A stretch of 45,326 nucleotides of DNA from CAZOOM01 sp964460795 (lineage in GTDB: Bacteria; Omnitrophota; Omnitrophia; Omnitrophales; Aquincolibacteriaceae), in NCBI GenBank assembly GCA_964460795.1, contig CAYWRU010000023.1, positions 1-45,326 on the forward strand. The letters run 5' to 3'. The position numbers and the translations under genes were made by a program. The notes beneath the pieces were generated by a model. It saw nothing but the letters and a program-made list of their open reading frames with translations. It did no database searches and was not told the DNA's origin. This document shows positions 13,839 to 20,999 of this stretch, in pieces. The stretch's first letter is position 1. Every line of letters starts with the position of its first letter.

Positions 13839-14312
13839 ATGAAGACACATCCAACAGCAACAGAACTATTTAAACGAGCATTCGATAGAATGACAAGAAA
13901 GCTTAGTCTAAGTGATAAGTTAACCGCTGAGGAACAACTTGAAAATGTACTTAAGGAAGATAGACGTCAACGTTTTATAGCTGATATTCTATCTATCCGA
14001 CAAAGTGGACACTATGTGCCTGACTATAATAAACCAAAAAAACATACTGATTATAAATTGGTTGTTGTAAAAGATTCAGTTGAAACTATTGTCAGCGGAA
14101 ATACATTTATAAAACACGAAAGACCTGAGAACTTTGTAGGAGCCGACGGTAGCCTCATAAATGCTTATGGTAATTGGTTTACAAATATCAAAGAGGCTCA
14201 TGCCAATCAATTGGAGGCAAAACGATTGCAAGAACTTCAACGACTTCAACGTGAAAATGTAATGTCAGACTTTGAAGATGCCTTAATACGCAAAATGTTG
14301 GTTGTTGATTAA
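13839..14312 (+). CDS. hypothetical protein, 157 aa
   Basis: Start MKTHPTATELFKRAFDRMTR chosen six bases below the promoter; an upstream start would overlap the promoter. Largely helical and basic, with a long C-terminal helix (NQLEAKRLQELQRLQRENVM) likely to be a coiled coil. Function unknown. Confidence 0.75.
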   Translation: MKTHPTATELFKRAFDRMTRKLSLSDKLTAEEQLENVLKEDRRQRFIADILSIRQSGHYVPDYNKPKKHTDYKLVVVKDSVETIVSGNTFIKHERPENFVGADGSLINAYGNWFTNIKEAHANQLEAKRLQELQRLQRENVMSDFEDALIRKMLVVD

Positions 14313-14315
14313 TTT

Positions 14316-14341
14316 CCTTTTTTTTATTTATAAACCATATA
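14316..14341 (+). promoter_or_regulatory. class I promoter
   Basis: CC 14316-14317, CCATATA 14335-14341, N17. ATG at 14347: leaderless. Confidence 0.75.
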
Positions 14342-14346
14342 AAGAT

Positions 14347-14670
14347 ATGAGAACAACTAAAAAACTTTCAAAAGTATATATCTCTCTTCAACAAGAGTGT
14401 ATGGATAAAATAAAGTCATTCTTCAACAACAAGAAATTTGACCGTATTATAATTGATGCAAATCAGTTTTTAAATATTTCTACAGGAGTTGGAATAGGTA
14501 CTGTAACAGAAGTTCATAGAAACGGAGATGTATTTTTTACACGTAATGGCACTCCGTCTAAGTGTGTTAATAGAGCAATAGATAATGAACCATTGCCAGT
14601 AGATGCTTTGTTAACAATATTGGATGAACTTGAAAGAATGAAAAAAGAAAATCAACTAAAAAAGCCATAA
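14347..14670 (+). CDS. hypothetical protein, 107 aa
   Basis: MRTTKKLSKVYISLQQECMD; central TGVGIGTVTEVHRNGDVFFT looks like a KOW/SH3-type beta barrel that reads a nucleic acid or protein; C-terminal helix LLTILDELERMKKENQ. One base separates it from the next gene. Function unknown. Confidence 0.75.
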   Translation: MRTTKKLSKVYISLQQECMDKIKSFFNNKKFDRIIIDANQFLNISTGVGIGTVTEVHRNGDVFFTRNGTPSKCVNRAIDNEPLPVDALLTILDELERMKKENQLKKP

Positions 14671-14671
14671 A

Positions 14672-15040
14672 ATGAACAAAGAAGATTTAATAGGAAAATT
14701 TATTGTGGCATTTGACACAATCGTTGACGGTGAACAAACTGCAACCAATGAAGATGATTTGCCAACTCTACATGAAAGTGAGGATGAGGCATTTAAGGAG
14801 TTATTCGATGATGCGTATTCAATGCTATCAAACTACAGCGACGAGGAACTTGAAGAATATGCTGAGGGTGTAACAGCCGAAATGGTTGAGGAAATGGGCA
14901 AGATTAATTTTATTGGTCAAGTAATTTTAATGAAAGACTTTATGGCTCGGTGTCCACAATGCAATGTCAACAATGAATATGTTGTTAAAGCCGAGGATTT
15001 TATTAAAGGTCATAAGATAATTTTTAAAGGAAGCAATTAA
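14672..15040 (+). CDS. acidic protein with CPQC motif, 122 aa
   Basis: Very acidic helices (EDEAFKELFDDAYSMLSNYS), then ARCPQCNVNNEYVVKAEDF at the C-terminus, half of a zinc ribbon. Co-transcribed with the 107-aa gene. Its last codons (KGSN, stop) are repeated as DNA at 15.8 kb, marking a cassette duplication. Function unknown. Confidence 0.75.
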   Translation: MNKEDLIGKFIVAFDTIVDGEQTATNEDDLPTLHESEDEAFKELFDDAYSMLSNYSDEELEEYAEGVTAEMVEEMGKINFIGQVILMKDFMARCPQCNVNNEYVVKAEDFIKGHKIIFKGSN

Positions 15041-15070
15041 GCTTCCTTTTTTTTGTTTTGTTACCATATA
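15025..15070 (+). promoter_or_regulatory. fused terminator and class I promoter, copy 1
   Basis: GGAAGC-AATTAA-GCTTCC hairpin then T8; the loop contains the stop codon of the preceding gene. CC 15045-15046, CCATATA 15064-15070. A near-identical unit recurs at 15801-15844. Confidence 0.82.
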
Positions 15071-15075
15071 AAGAT

Positions 15076-15801
15076 ATGAAAACATTTAAATTATTTATTT
15101 TTTTTGTATTAATTAGCAAATCTATTACTTCTCAAGAAATTCACAAGACGACTAAAAATTCTTTTACTTTTTTATTAGAAAAAAAAGTAGGATTTAAAGG
15201 AGTTGGAGTGAGTATGTTTTATCATAAAGATAGAATAGCTTTTTATATAAACGCTAAATTTAATCACTCAGAAGAATTTGAAAAAACTTCTACGTTTAAA
15301 GATACCTCAGCGAATGTTCATATAGATAGTGGTATCAGAACGGGTTGTATGTGTAATGATGGTACTATGTCAGATGCTACGGGTAGTGGAGCTTGCTCTA
15401 ATCATGGAGGAGTTAACTATTGGATTACAACAGTAGAATCTAACTATATTTCAGAAAGTCAGATAGAAAATACTACAACAAAAAAAACAAATTTAGAATA
15501 TGGAATTATTAATATTGGAATGTCATACAATTTATTAAAGAAAGAAAAAAAATATAATGCAATATGCTTCATAGGTTTGGGACGAACTAAATTTAGAGGT
15601 ACAAAAGAATTGACTTTAATACGAAACTCTGCATTTTATAATATAAATTTAAAAAGAACATATTTTGGTGATTTAGAATATAAAAAATTGAATCTTAATA
15701 TAGGTTTTTTGTTTGAAGATAAACAAAAACATTTGTCATTTGCCACAAGTATTGATACTACCCCAATTACATTAAATTTTAGTGTAGGTTTTAATTTTTA
15801 A
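15076..15801 (+). CDS. exported beta-barrel-like protein with DUF3761-like insert
   Basis: 241 aa starting MKTFKLFIFFVLISKSITSQ, a signal peptide. The mature part is a series of amphipathic strands ending in LNFSVGFNF with terminal Phe, the pattern of Bacteroidota outer-membrane barrels. Residues about 93-118 read TGCMCNDGTMSDATGSGACS followed by NHGGVNYW, closely resembling the DUF3761 signature (Cys, DGT, CS, HGGV, W). Flanked by direct repeats of a terminator-promoter unit, so probably acquired as a cassette. Could alter the host surface (superinfection exclusion); this is inference. Confidence 0.78.
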   Translation: MKTFKLFIFFVLISKSITSQEIHKTTKNSFTFLLEKKVGFKGVGVSMFYHKDRIAFYINAKFNHSEEFEKTSTFKDTSANVHIDSGIRTGCMCNDGTMSDATGSGACSNHGGVNYWITTVESNYISESQIENTTTKKTNLEYGIINIGMSYNLLKKEKKYNAICFIGLGRTKFRGTKELTLIRNSAFYNINLKRTYFGDLEYKKLNLNIGFLFEDKQKHLSFATSIDTTPITLNFSVGFNF

Positions 15802-15844
15802 AGGAAGCAATTAAGCTTCCTTTTTTTTATTTATATACCATATA
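15801..15844 (+). promoter_or_regulatory. fused terminator and class I promoter, copy 2
   Basis: Repeats the hairpin and T-tract of 15025-15070, including the relic AAAGGAAGCAATTAA that encodes KGSN-stop only in copy 1. CC 15819-15820, CCATATA 15838-15844. Confidence 0.82.
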
Positions 15845-15871
15845 AAGATATAACCCCCTAAATATAGCAAA

Positions 15872-16255
15872 ATGAAAATCCTAAAAAAAGGCAACTTCTT
15901 TGTTGCTTACCGTGATGAGAACGACAAAAACACTCCTGATGGAGTTGGAATGAATGACCGAATTAAAATCGGTGATAGTCTTGGCAAAATCAACATCAAG
16001 TCTGAAAAATTTATCGGAAACACAATATCTCTTCTTCCGCTTTCTGCACATCTTGAAAAACATAAGTTCAACCAAAAAAGAAAAAGAGTTTGGAATGTTA
16101 TATTAATTAACTCTGATGATGAGCAAATTGACCAAACTCAAATTGATGAGAAGAAAGCTTCTCTCGCTTGGGAGTTATTCAAAGAATTTGGACATGAAAA
16201 GAAAAAAGGTATGAGATTGGAATGGCAACCTGAATGGGAAGTCATAGAAGATTAA
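15872..16255 (+). CDS. hypothetical protein, 127 aa
   Basis: MKILKKGNFFVAYRDENDKN; beta-rich first half (MNDRIKIGDSLGKINIKSEK) and a helical, Trp-containing C-terminus (RLEWQPEWEVIED). The leader contains ATAACCCCCTAAA. Function unknown. Confidence 0.75.
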   Translation: MKILKKGNFFVAYRDENDKNTPDGVGMNDRIKIGDSLGKINIKSEKFIGNTISLLPLSAHLEKHKFNQKRKRVWNVILINSDDEQIDQTQIDEKKASLAWELFKEFGHEKKKGMRLEWQPEWEVIED

Positions 16256-16258
16256 GCT

Positions 16259-16284
16259 CCTTTTTTTTAATTATAAACCATATA
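16259..16284 (+). promoter_or_regulatory. class I promoter
   Basis: CC 16259-16260, CCATATA 16278-16284, N17. Leader with ATAACCCCTAAA; ATG at 16312. Confidence 0.75.
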
Positions 16285-16311
16285 AAGATATAACCCCTAA
16301 ATAATAAAGTC

Positions 16312-16827
16312 ATGTTAAAAATTGAATTCAATCCGAACACAAATGTTCTAAAAGTAGAAAGTGAAGATACCCAGCCATTCAAAGAAAAAATTGGTATTGG
16401 TGGATGGTACACTGTCTTAAGTAAAAAGAATGATAAATTATTCTATATAGAAGTATTAGAAGATGGCTCCGACTACATTATCAACGTCCATGGATTAGAA
16501 GAAGCAGAGCAACCGCCTTTCTATGATATCTCACATTTACTTTCAGCTCAAAGAATTAAAGTATTACCTTTCACAAAAAAATATGTGATGGTAGAAGTAA
16601 AAATTCAAAATGGTGAATATGAGTATTATTCTAAATCTTTACACTTAGTAGGAAAAAAAGTAGATGCTCACAAAATAGGAGAGCGTCATGCCAAAAAATT
16701 CTATGCAAATTTTTCTCACAAAGATGATGGTACTTATTACTTCAATGGCGGTGAAGTTGCAACACAACTTTATAAGGCTCAAGAAATTACACGTAAGGAA
16801 TACCAAATTTTAAATAAATTTTTATAA
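16312..16827 (+). CDS. hypothetical protein, 171 aa
   Basis: Beta-rich with aromatic strands (KLFYIEVLEDGSDYIINVHG; EVKIQNGEYEYYSKSLHLVG) and a helical C-terminus (QLYKAQEITRKEYQILNKFL). No signal peptide, no family recognised. Ends just before the two tRNA-like sequences. Confidence 0.75.
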   Translation: MLKIEFNPNTNVLKVESEDTQPFKEKIGIGGWYTVLSKKNDKLFYIEVLEDGSDYIINVHGLEEAEQPPFYDISHLLSAQRIKVLPFTKKYVMVEVKIQNGEYEYYSKSLHLVGKKVDAHKIGERHAKKFYANFSHKDDGTYYFNGGEVATQLYKAQEITRKEYQILNKFL

Positions 16828-16874
16828 AAAACTTGACTTTCTCAAAAAACTATATTATAATTAATATAGTTTTT

Positions 16875-16929
16875 GGGAGAGTAGCTCAGAGAGTCTGCAA
16901 AGACGGGCAGAGCAGTATCCTTTATAAAT
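16875..16929 (+). pseudogene. 5'-half tRNA-like sequence with D-loop insertion
   Basis: Acceptor strand GGGAGAG, T8 A9, D stem GCTC/GAGC with a D loop carrying a 14-nt insert that forms the hairpin GTCT-GCAA-AGAC, then GTATCCTTTATAAAT, after which a second tRNA starts. No anticodon-stem partner, T arm or 3' acceptor strand. Either a decayed tRNA or a half-tRNA; the anticodon cannot be assigned safely. Confidence 0.55.
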
Positions 16930-17029
16930 GTGAGAGTAGCTCAGCGTTATTATACGGTTTGTTTTACAAAAGGTCAGAGCACAAGATTGAAACCCTTGGA
17001 GTCGGTGCGTTCGAATCCACCCTCTCACA
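16930..17029 (+). tRNA. tRNA-Phe-like (GAA) with an enlarged D loop, 100 nt
   Basis: Acceptor GTGAGAG/CTCTCAC, D stem GCTC/GAGC, anticodon region CAAGA-TTGAAAC-CCTTG (GAA, one mismatch in the stem), T stem GGTG-G/C-CACC with a bulged C and loop TTCGAAT. Removing 16946-16971 (26 nt, with hairpin TTTGT-TTT-ACAAA) restores an ordinary D loop (AGC-GGTCA). The insert sits just before G18-G19, the same place as in the half-tRNA upstream. Functional status uncertain. Confidence 0.65.
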
Positions 17030-17036
17030 CAAAAAA

Positions 17037-17726
17037 TTATAAAAAATCTTTTTTTAAAGATTGGACATATTGTAACATTTTTTCATTTTTATAATTAGAG
17101 TGTTTTGCTCTGTGACAATTAGCACAAAGTAAAACACATTTATCCAATTCCTTTATTAACTTTTCTTTAGATACTCTTGCAGAATTTACTCCACTTAATT
17201 GAAAGTCTTTTTCAGATGGGTCTAAATGATGAAAATCATAACAACTAATATCTAAACCAGATATTTTGCAATCTGTACACTCTCCCCCTTTATAATTAAT
17301 CATCCAATTTTTTATTTTAAATCTTCGTGTATTTGTATAACAAGTCATACAAATATTTTTTCTGTCTTTTATGTTTTTATCGCAAATAAGACAAGTCTTA
17401 TTTTTGTTTTTTAACTCTAATTGTTTTTCTTGCGAAAATCTTTTTTTGTCTATTTCTATTTCGTCTTTTTTTAAAACTTTTGATACAGTAACCCTGTGAA
17501 TTCCAAGTTTAATAGATATATCTTTACAGTTTATTCCAGATAAATATAAGTCTATAATTTGCTTTTTTGTTTCATCTGAAACTAATCTATTTGTTTGACT
17601 AAATCTATTCAATTTATATTCTTTAATTTTTCTTCTTAATTTACTTAGATTTATGTTTAAAATATTGGCAATTTCCATATTGGTAAGACCTTGGTCTATA
17701 TACGATTTTATTAACTCCTTTTCCAT
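17037..17726 (-). CDS. HNH homing endonuclease with two HTH motifs
   Basis: 229 aa. The N-terminus carries two helix-turn-helix segments (GLTNMEIANILNINLSKLRR; GINCKDISIKLGIHRVTVSK), as in phage HNH enzymes that recognise long targets. Cys pairs (CLICDKNIKDRKNICMTC, CTDC) lead into the HNH core: CYDFHHLDPSEKDF, then CVLLCANCHRAKH. Transcribed towards the tRNA, its stop lies 8 nt from the tRNA-Phe 3' end, so the tRNA may be its target or refuge. Confidence 0.88.
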   Translation of the reverse strand: MEKELIKSYIDQGLTNMEIANILNINLSKLRRKIKEYKLNRFSQTNRLVSDETKKQIIDLYLSGINCKDISIKLGIHRVTVSKVLKKDEIEIDKKRFSQEKQLELKNKNKTCLICDKNIKDRKNICMTCYTNTRRFKIKNWMINYKGGECTDCKISGLDISCYDFHHLDPSEKDFQLSGVNSARVSKEKLIKELDKCVLLCANCHRAKHSNYKNEKMLQYVQSLKKDFL

Positions 17727-17889
17727 TTTATGAACACGTTTACATGTAAATATTAAATAAAAAACTTTTTTTGAGTCTACTTGTTCATTTTTTTAAAAAA
17801 AACGTTTTGTTTTTATATAAAAGGAAACTATATTTTAAATGAATAAAAGGTTGCCACCTTTTTGTTATTCAATATTGTTGTTTGTTAAA
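17727..17889. other. intergenic, AT-rich, no gene seen
   Basis: Lies upstream of the HNH gene. Contains a hairpin AAAGGT-TGCC-ACCTTT with following Ts near 17850-17870 that could be a terminator for a short plus-strand transcript. A short ORF starting at 17838 runs into the next promoter and gene and is not credible. Confidence 0.5.
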
Positions 17890-17933
17890 AGGGAGATATT
17901 AAAGTCTCCCTTTTTTTATTTATGCACCATATA
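17890..17933 (+). promoter_or_regulatory. fused terminator and class I promoter
   Basis: GGGAGA/TCTCCC hairpin then T7; CC 17908-17909, CCATATA 17927-17933. ATG at 17939: leaderless. Confidence 0.78.
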
Positions 17934-17938
17934 TACAT

Positions 17939-18232
17939 ATGAAATTTACCACTTTTTATAATCAAAACTTCAGCTCAAAAGAATCAATTTCTACAAGTAG
18001 AGCAGAATGGGAATCAGCTCCGTGTCCAATTGATATGACACAAGTTACAGATGAGCAGATGCAAAAATTTGTTGATAAGTTTTATGTTGGAGAAGACAAA
18101 GAAGCTTATTTTGATGAAGCGGAGGCATGGCTTATTAAAAACACCAAAGCTAAGTATTTAGAAGACTATTCCAAAAAAGAATTTGAGGCATATCAAAAAC
18201 GTTCTAAAGAACTTTACTATCAAAATAACTAA
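17939..18232 (+). CDS. hypothetical protein, 97 aa
   Basis: MKFTTFYNQNFSSKESISTS; acidic and helical, ending RSKELYYQNN. The last eight codons plus 13 downstream bases are identical to the first bases of this window, so a paralogue or duplicated end exists just upstream of position 1. Function unknown. Confidence 0.78.
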   Translation: MKFTTFYNQNFSSKESISTSRAEWESAPCPIDMTQVTDEQMQKFVDKFYVGEDKEAYFDEAEAWLIKNTKAKYLEDYSKKEFEAYQKRSKELYYQNN

Positions 18233-18233
18233 T

Positions 18234-18259
18234 CCCTTTTTTTATTTTCATACCATATA
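18234..18259 (+). promoter_or_regulatory. class I promoter
   Basis: CC 18234-18235, CCATATA 18253-18259, N17. Leader of about 37 nt, purine-rich (GAAAAG) just before the ATG at 18302. Confidence 0.75.
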
Positions 18260-18301
18260 GTAATAAGTTAAAAAATAAATTAAATTAAAAAAAAAGAAAA
18301 G

Positions 18302-19165
18302 ATGAGCACAGAAACGTAAAAAACCACTCGCACCGACTTATCACAAGTTGACCCTCGTAACTTACGAATTGAAGAAGGATTCAATAAACGTGTAGATTAC
18401 GGAGACATCGCTGCCCTTGCAGCATCAATTGTATCCTTTGGAATTATTGAACCACTCAAGGCACATAAGGTTCGTGGTGAGGAAGCATATATTGTTACAG
18501 ACGGACACCGTCGTCATGCAGCCTTAATGCTCGCTTTAGAAAACCACCGCAAAGGTGTTAAAGGCTTCGAAGACATCTCAAAGATTGAACGTGTGCCTGT
18601 AGTTCCTGCCTCTGCCAACTTAAAGGAACGCTTGTATATCATGGCAATTACAGGAGAGACCAAGAAAGTCTTAACCGACATGGAAAAGGTTGAAATGTAC
18701 CAAGCCTTAATTGAAATGGGAGAATCTGAGGGCAAAAAACGTTCACAAATTATTGACGAGATTGTTAGTAAATTGGGTGTGTCAAAGGCTTCTGTGTATA
18801 ACACATTGACAATCGGAAACTTGCCTGATGTTATTAAACAACGCATCGTTGATAATGAAATCTCTGCAAGTGCAGTTGTTAACATTACTCGTGAATTAAA
18901 AAACGAGAAAGACCAAATCGCTGCTGTTAATGTAGCAATTGATAGTGCAAATGCTGCCACCGCAGAAAGTGGAAAGAAAGTTAAAGCAACCGCCAAGGAT
19001 GTTAAGGGCTTAAAATCAAAAACTCCAATGGCTCGTATCAAGGAGGTTGCTGAGAAGTTGGAAAAGAATGAAGTAAACAATACCCGTGCAAATGCCTTAA
19101 AGGCTTTGTTAAAAGGTTTAGACGAAAAGAAATCTCTTAACAAATTGTACGAACTATTTATCTAA
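18302..19165 (+). CDS. ParB-like DNA-binding protein with an in-frame TAA at codon 6
   Basis: The frame encodes a ParB/Spo0J-type protein of about 287 aa: DPRNLRIEEGFNKR, GIIEPLKAHKV, YIVTDGHRRHAAL (the GHRR phosphate-binding motif of the ParB CTPase fold), then a helix-turn-helix (KLGVSKASVYNTL) and a charged helical C-terminus. ATG AGC ACA GAA ACG is followed by TAA (18317-18319) and then the uninterrupted ParB frame. The next in-frame ATG is 18527, which would delete the GHRR motif; no GTG or TTG lies between. So the gene is a recent pseudogene, is read through, starts at a rare codon, or contains a sequence error. Role if intact: partition-like or transcriptional DNA binding. Confidence 0.8.
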
Positions 19166-19180
19166 TACAAAACCAAAGTC

Positions 19181-19207
19181 TCCCCTGATAAAAAAGGGGG
19201 AATTTTT
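19181..19207 (+). terminator. intrinsic terminator
   Basis: TCCCC/GGGGA stem with an A-rich loop and ATTTTTT tail; the tail abuts the -35 of the next class II promoter. Confidence 0.75.
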
Positions 19208-19235
19208 TGAAACCTTTTAAAATTAAAAACGTATA
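19208..19235 (+). promoter_or_regulatory. class II (ECF-type) promoter
   Basis: TGAAAC 19208-19213, CGTATA 19230-19235, N16. Drives the lipoprotein gene at 19256. Confidence 0.8.
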
Positions 19236-19255
19236 ATAATAAAAAAAATAACACA

Positions 19256-19831
19256 ATGAAAAAAATTATCTTATTAACATCAATCGTCGCTATGACAACT
19301 TTGTTTTCATGTCAAAAAGAAAAGGTATTAGCACCAATTACACATGAACCAGTAGTAGCAGCTCTCACAACAGATACATTAAATGTAAAAGTTTATTTCA
19401 GTGACAATGTAAATTTTAGCACATCGGATTATACTTTAACGGTTGTAGATGTTGAAACAAATACAGTTGTAGATAGTACTGTTGTAAGTGGAATTGTTTT
19501 TGGCAATCCTTATTCAGGAAATGTAATCCGATTACCAAGAGTTTTAACAACTGACGGAACAATCAAAGAGAAAGTTTATAATGTTTTTTTAGGTGGTAGA
19601 AGTGGAACTAAATTATTTAATGGAATACCCGTTGTTTCAGGAAATGTAAAAGACACAACAAGTACTTATAACACAACTCCAAATTATGCAGGTAGGACTT
19701 ACAAATATGGCTTTGCGAATGTTATTGTAAATGATAGTATTATAAGTCCTATGGGAATTTTACGAAATCAACCTCACCCTGAAAGTGGTTTTAGTGAAAC
19801 AGATTCATTTGGGCAATACGTCGTCTTTTAA
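19256..19831 (+). CDS. lipoprotein, 191 aa
   Basis: MKKIILLTSIVAMTTLFSCQ with lipobox LFSC (Cys 19), then a Lys/Glu linker and a beta-sandwich-like mature domain rich in Thr/Val strands (LNVKVYFSDNVNFSTSDYTL). Envelope-anchored and under ECF-type control, so possibly a surface-modifying or exclusion lipoprotein. No named family. Confidence 0.8.
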   Translation: MKKIILLTSIVAMTTLFSCQKEKVLAPITHEPVVAALTTDTLNVKVYFSDNVNFSTSDYTLTVVDVETNTVVDSTVVSGIVFGNPYSGNVIRLPRVLTTDGTIKEKVYNVFLGGRSGTKLFNGIPVVSGNVKDTTSTYNTTPNYAGRTYKYGFANVIVNDSIISPMGILRNQPHPESGFSETDSFGQYVVF

Positions 19832-19842
19832 ATAAAAAAATT

Positions 19843-19872
19843 AAAGCTCCATTTTGTTGGAGCTTTTTTTTT
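19843..19872 (+). terminator. intrinsic terminator followed by TATATTTA box
   Basis: AAAGCTCC/GGAGCTTT hairpin and nine Ts; TTTGTTTATATTTAATC then leads to the ATG at 19887, so the next gene may use a weak host-type promoter fused to this terminator. Confidence 0.8.
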
Positions 19873-19886
19873 GTTTATATTTAATC

Positions 19887-20951
19887 ATGGCAAAACAAAT
19901 TGATATAGGCTCAAAAGAATTTAGCAAGCTACTCATTGGCTCTCCCCATCTTCCAAGTGGAGAACTCATAAAACAATTGGACTCAAAAATGTTTCCTCTT
20001 GACCAAAATAAAGTATTCAACCATAAACCTGAACAACTTGCCTTCAAGGAATTCTCCCGTTGCCTCTCCCTTTATCAAGAGAAAAATCCTGGGTGCAGAC
20101 CAGAGCAAGCAATCGGCAGAGCTGTAGGAGTTCAATCACTTATCATTCGTAGCGAGGCTCCTCATAAGGAACAGCTTGAAGCCTTGGCTATAAAAACTAT
20201 CAAAGATTTATATCAAGTACCAGATATCATAGACCTTAAGGCTATTATCAATCCAAATACATCCTTAAGCACCGAACAAGACCATAGCCCAGACACTTTT
20301 CTGGAACTTACCTTAGAGCAAAAGAATGCAATGAGAGATGAGATACAAAAGAGAATAATACTTAACGGCTTGGTACATGGTAGCTCCATGCAAGTATGGA
20401 AGGGATTATTTCATTTGGTATCAGAAGAACTGAACAAAATAAATCCAGCACTTAAGGAATTATATGAGGTTTATACCTCAGCAACTGGATTATATCTTTG
20501 GCAGCTTAATCCAAATGTAATGGTTAAGGCTGTTCAGCAAAATGCACAAATGACTCAAGGATACAATAAGCTGGAATTTAATAGAGATGGTAGAGAAGGA
20601 GGAACCATAACGGCTGAAGCTATTAATTTTCCAGTAATGCTTCATGAGCTTAACAAGGGTGTAATGGATTGGATTGTATCCGCTGGTATACCAAAGAATT
20701 ATTCTGAGGCTGAACTAAAATATTATTACTCCAAATCCGATGATTATCCTTCAGAAATCTATCATTACTTATTATCCCCTACTTTATGGTCTAACCTATT
20801 GGATGTATTAGAAATAGAAAATAGTATGATTCCTAAAGCATTGTCTAATATTGTTAAACTTTCATATTCTGAATTAGCTGATTTATTTAAAACTATAATA
20901 GATGATAAAATAAAAGGTAGAGAGAAAATATTATATTATAAAATTTTATAA
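19887..20951 (+). CDS. large phage protein of unknown function, 354 aa
   Basis: MAKQIDIGSKEFSKLLIGSP; a longer start would lie inside the terminator. Mostly helical, with long charged segments (AMRDEIQKRIILNGLVHGSS; LYEVYTSATGLYLWQLNPNV). Length and composition fit a virion or virion-assembly protein, but no family is recognised. The last 40 residues (KALSNIVKLSYSELADLF onward) are more AT-rich than the rest, and a homing endonuclease follows within 50 bp. The original C-terminus may have been displaced onto the 49-aa reading frame beyond it. Confidence 0.75.
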   Translation: MAKQIDIGSKEFSKLLIGSPHLPSGELIKQLDSKMFPLDQNKVFNHKPEQLAFKEFSRCLSLYQEKNPGCRPEQAIGRAVGVQSLIIRSEAPHKEQLEALAIKTIKDLYQVPDIIDLKAIINPNTSLSTEQDHSPDTFLELTLEQKNAMRDEIQKRIILNGLVHGSSMQVWKGLFHLVSEELNKINPALKELYEVYTSATGLYLWQLNPNVMVKAVQQNAQMTQGYNKLEFNRDGREGGTITAEAINFPVMLHELNKGVMDWIVSAGIPKNYSEAELKYYYSKSDDYPSEIYHYLLSPTLWSNLLDVLEIENSMIPKALSNIVKLSYSELADLFKTIIDDKIKGREKILYYKIL

Positions 20952-20999
20952 TGACATTCTTCATTTTAATAAATTTATATACATTTATAATAAAAAAGT

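Noticed and set aside
16833..17042. 69-aa plus-strand frame over the two tRNA-like sequences
   Set aside because: It lies entirely on tRNA structure and has no start signal.
18514..19143. 209-aa minus-strand frame opposite the ParB-like gene
   Set aside because: The plus-strand frame has clear ParB motifs; the antisense frame is hydrophobic, Ser/Phe-rich and has no promoter.
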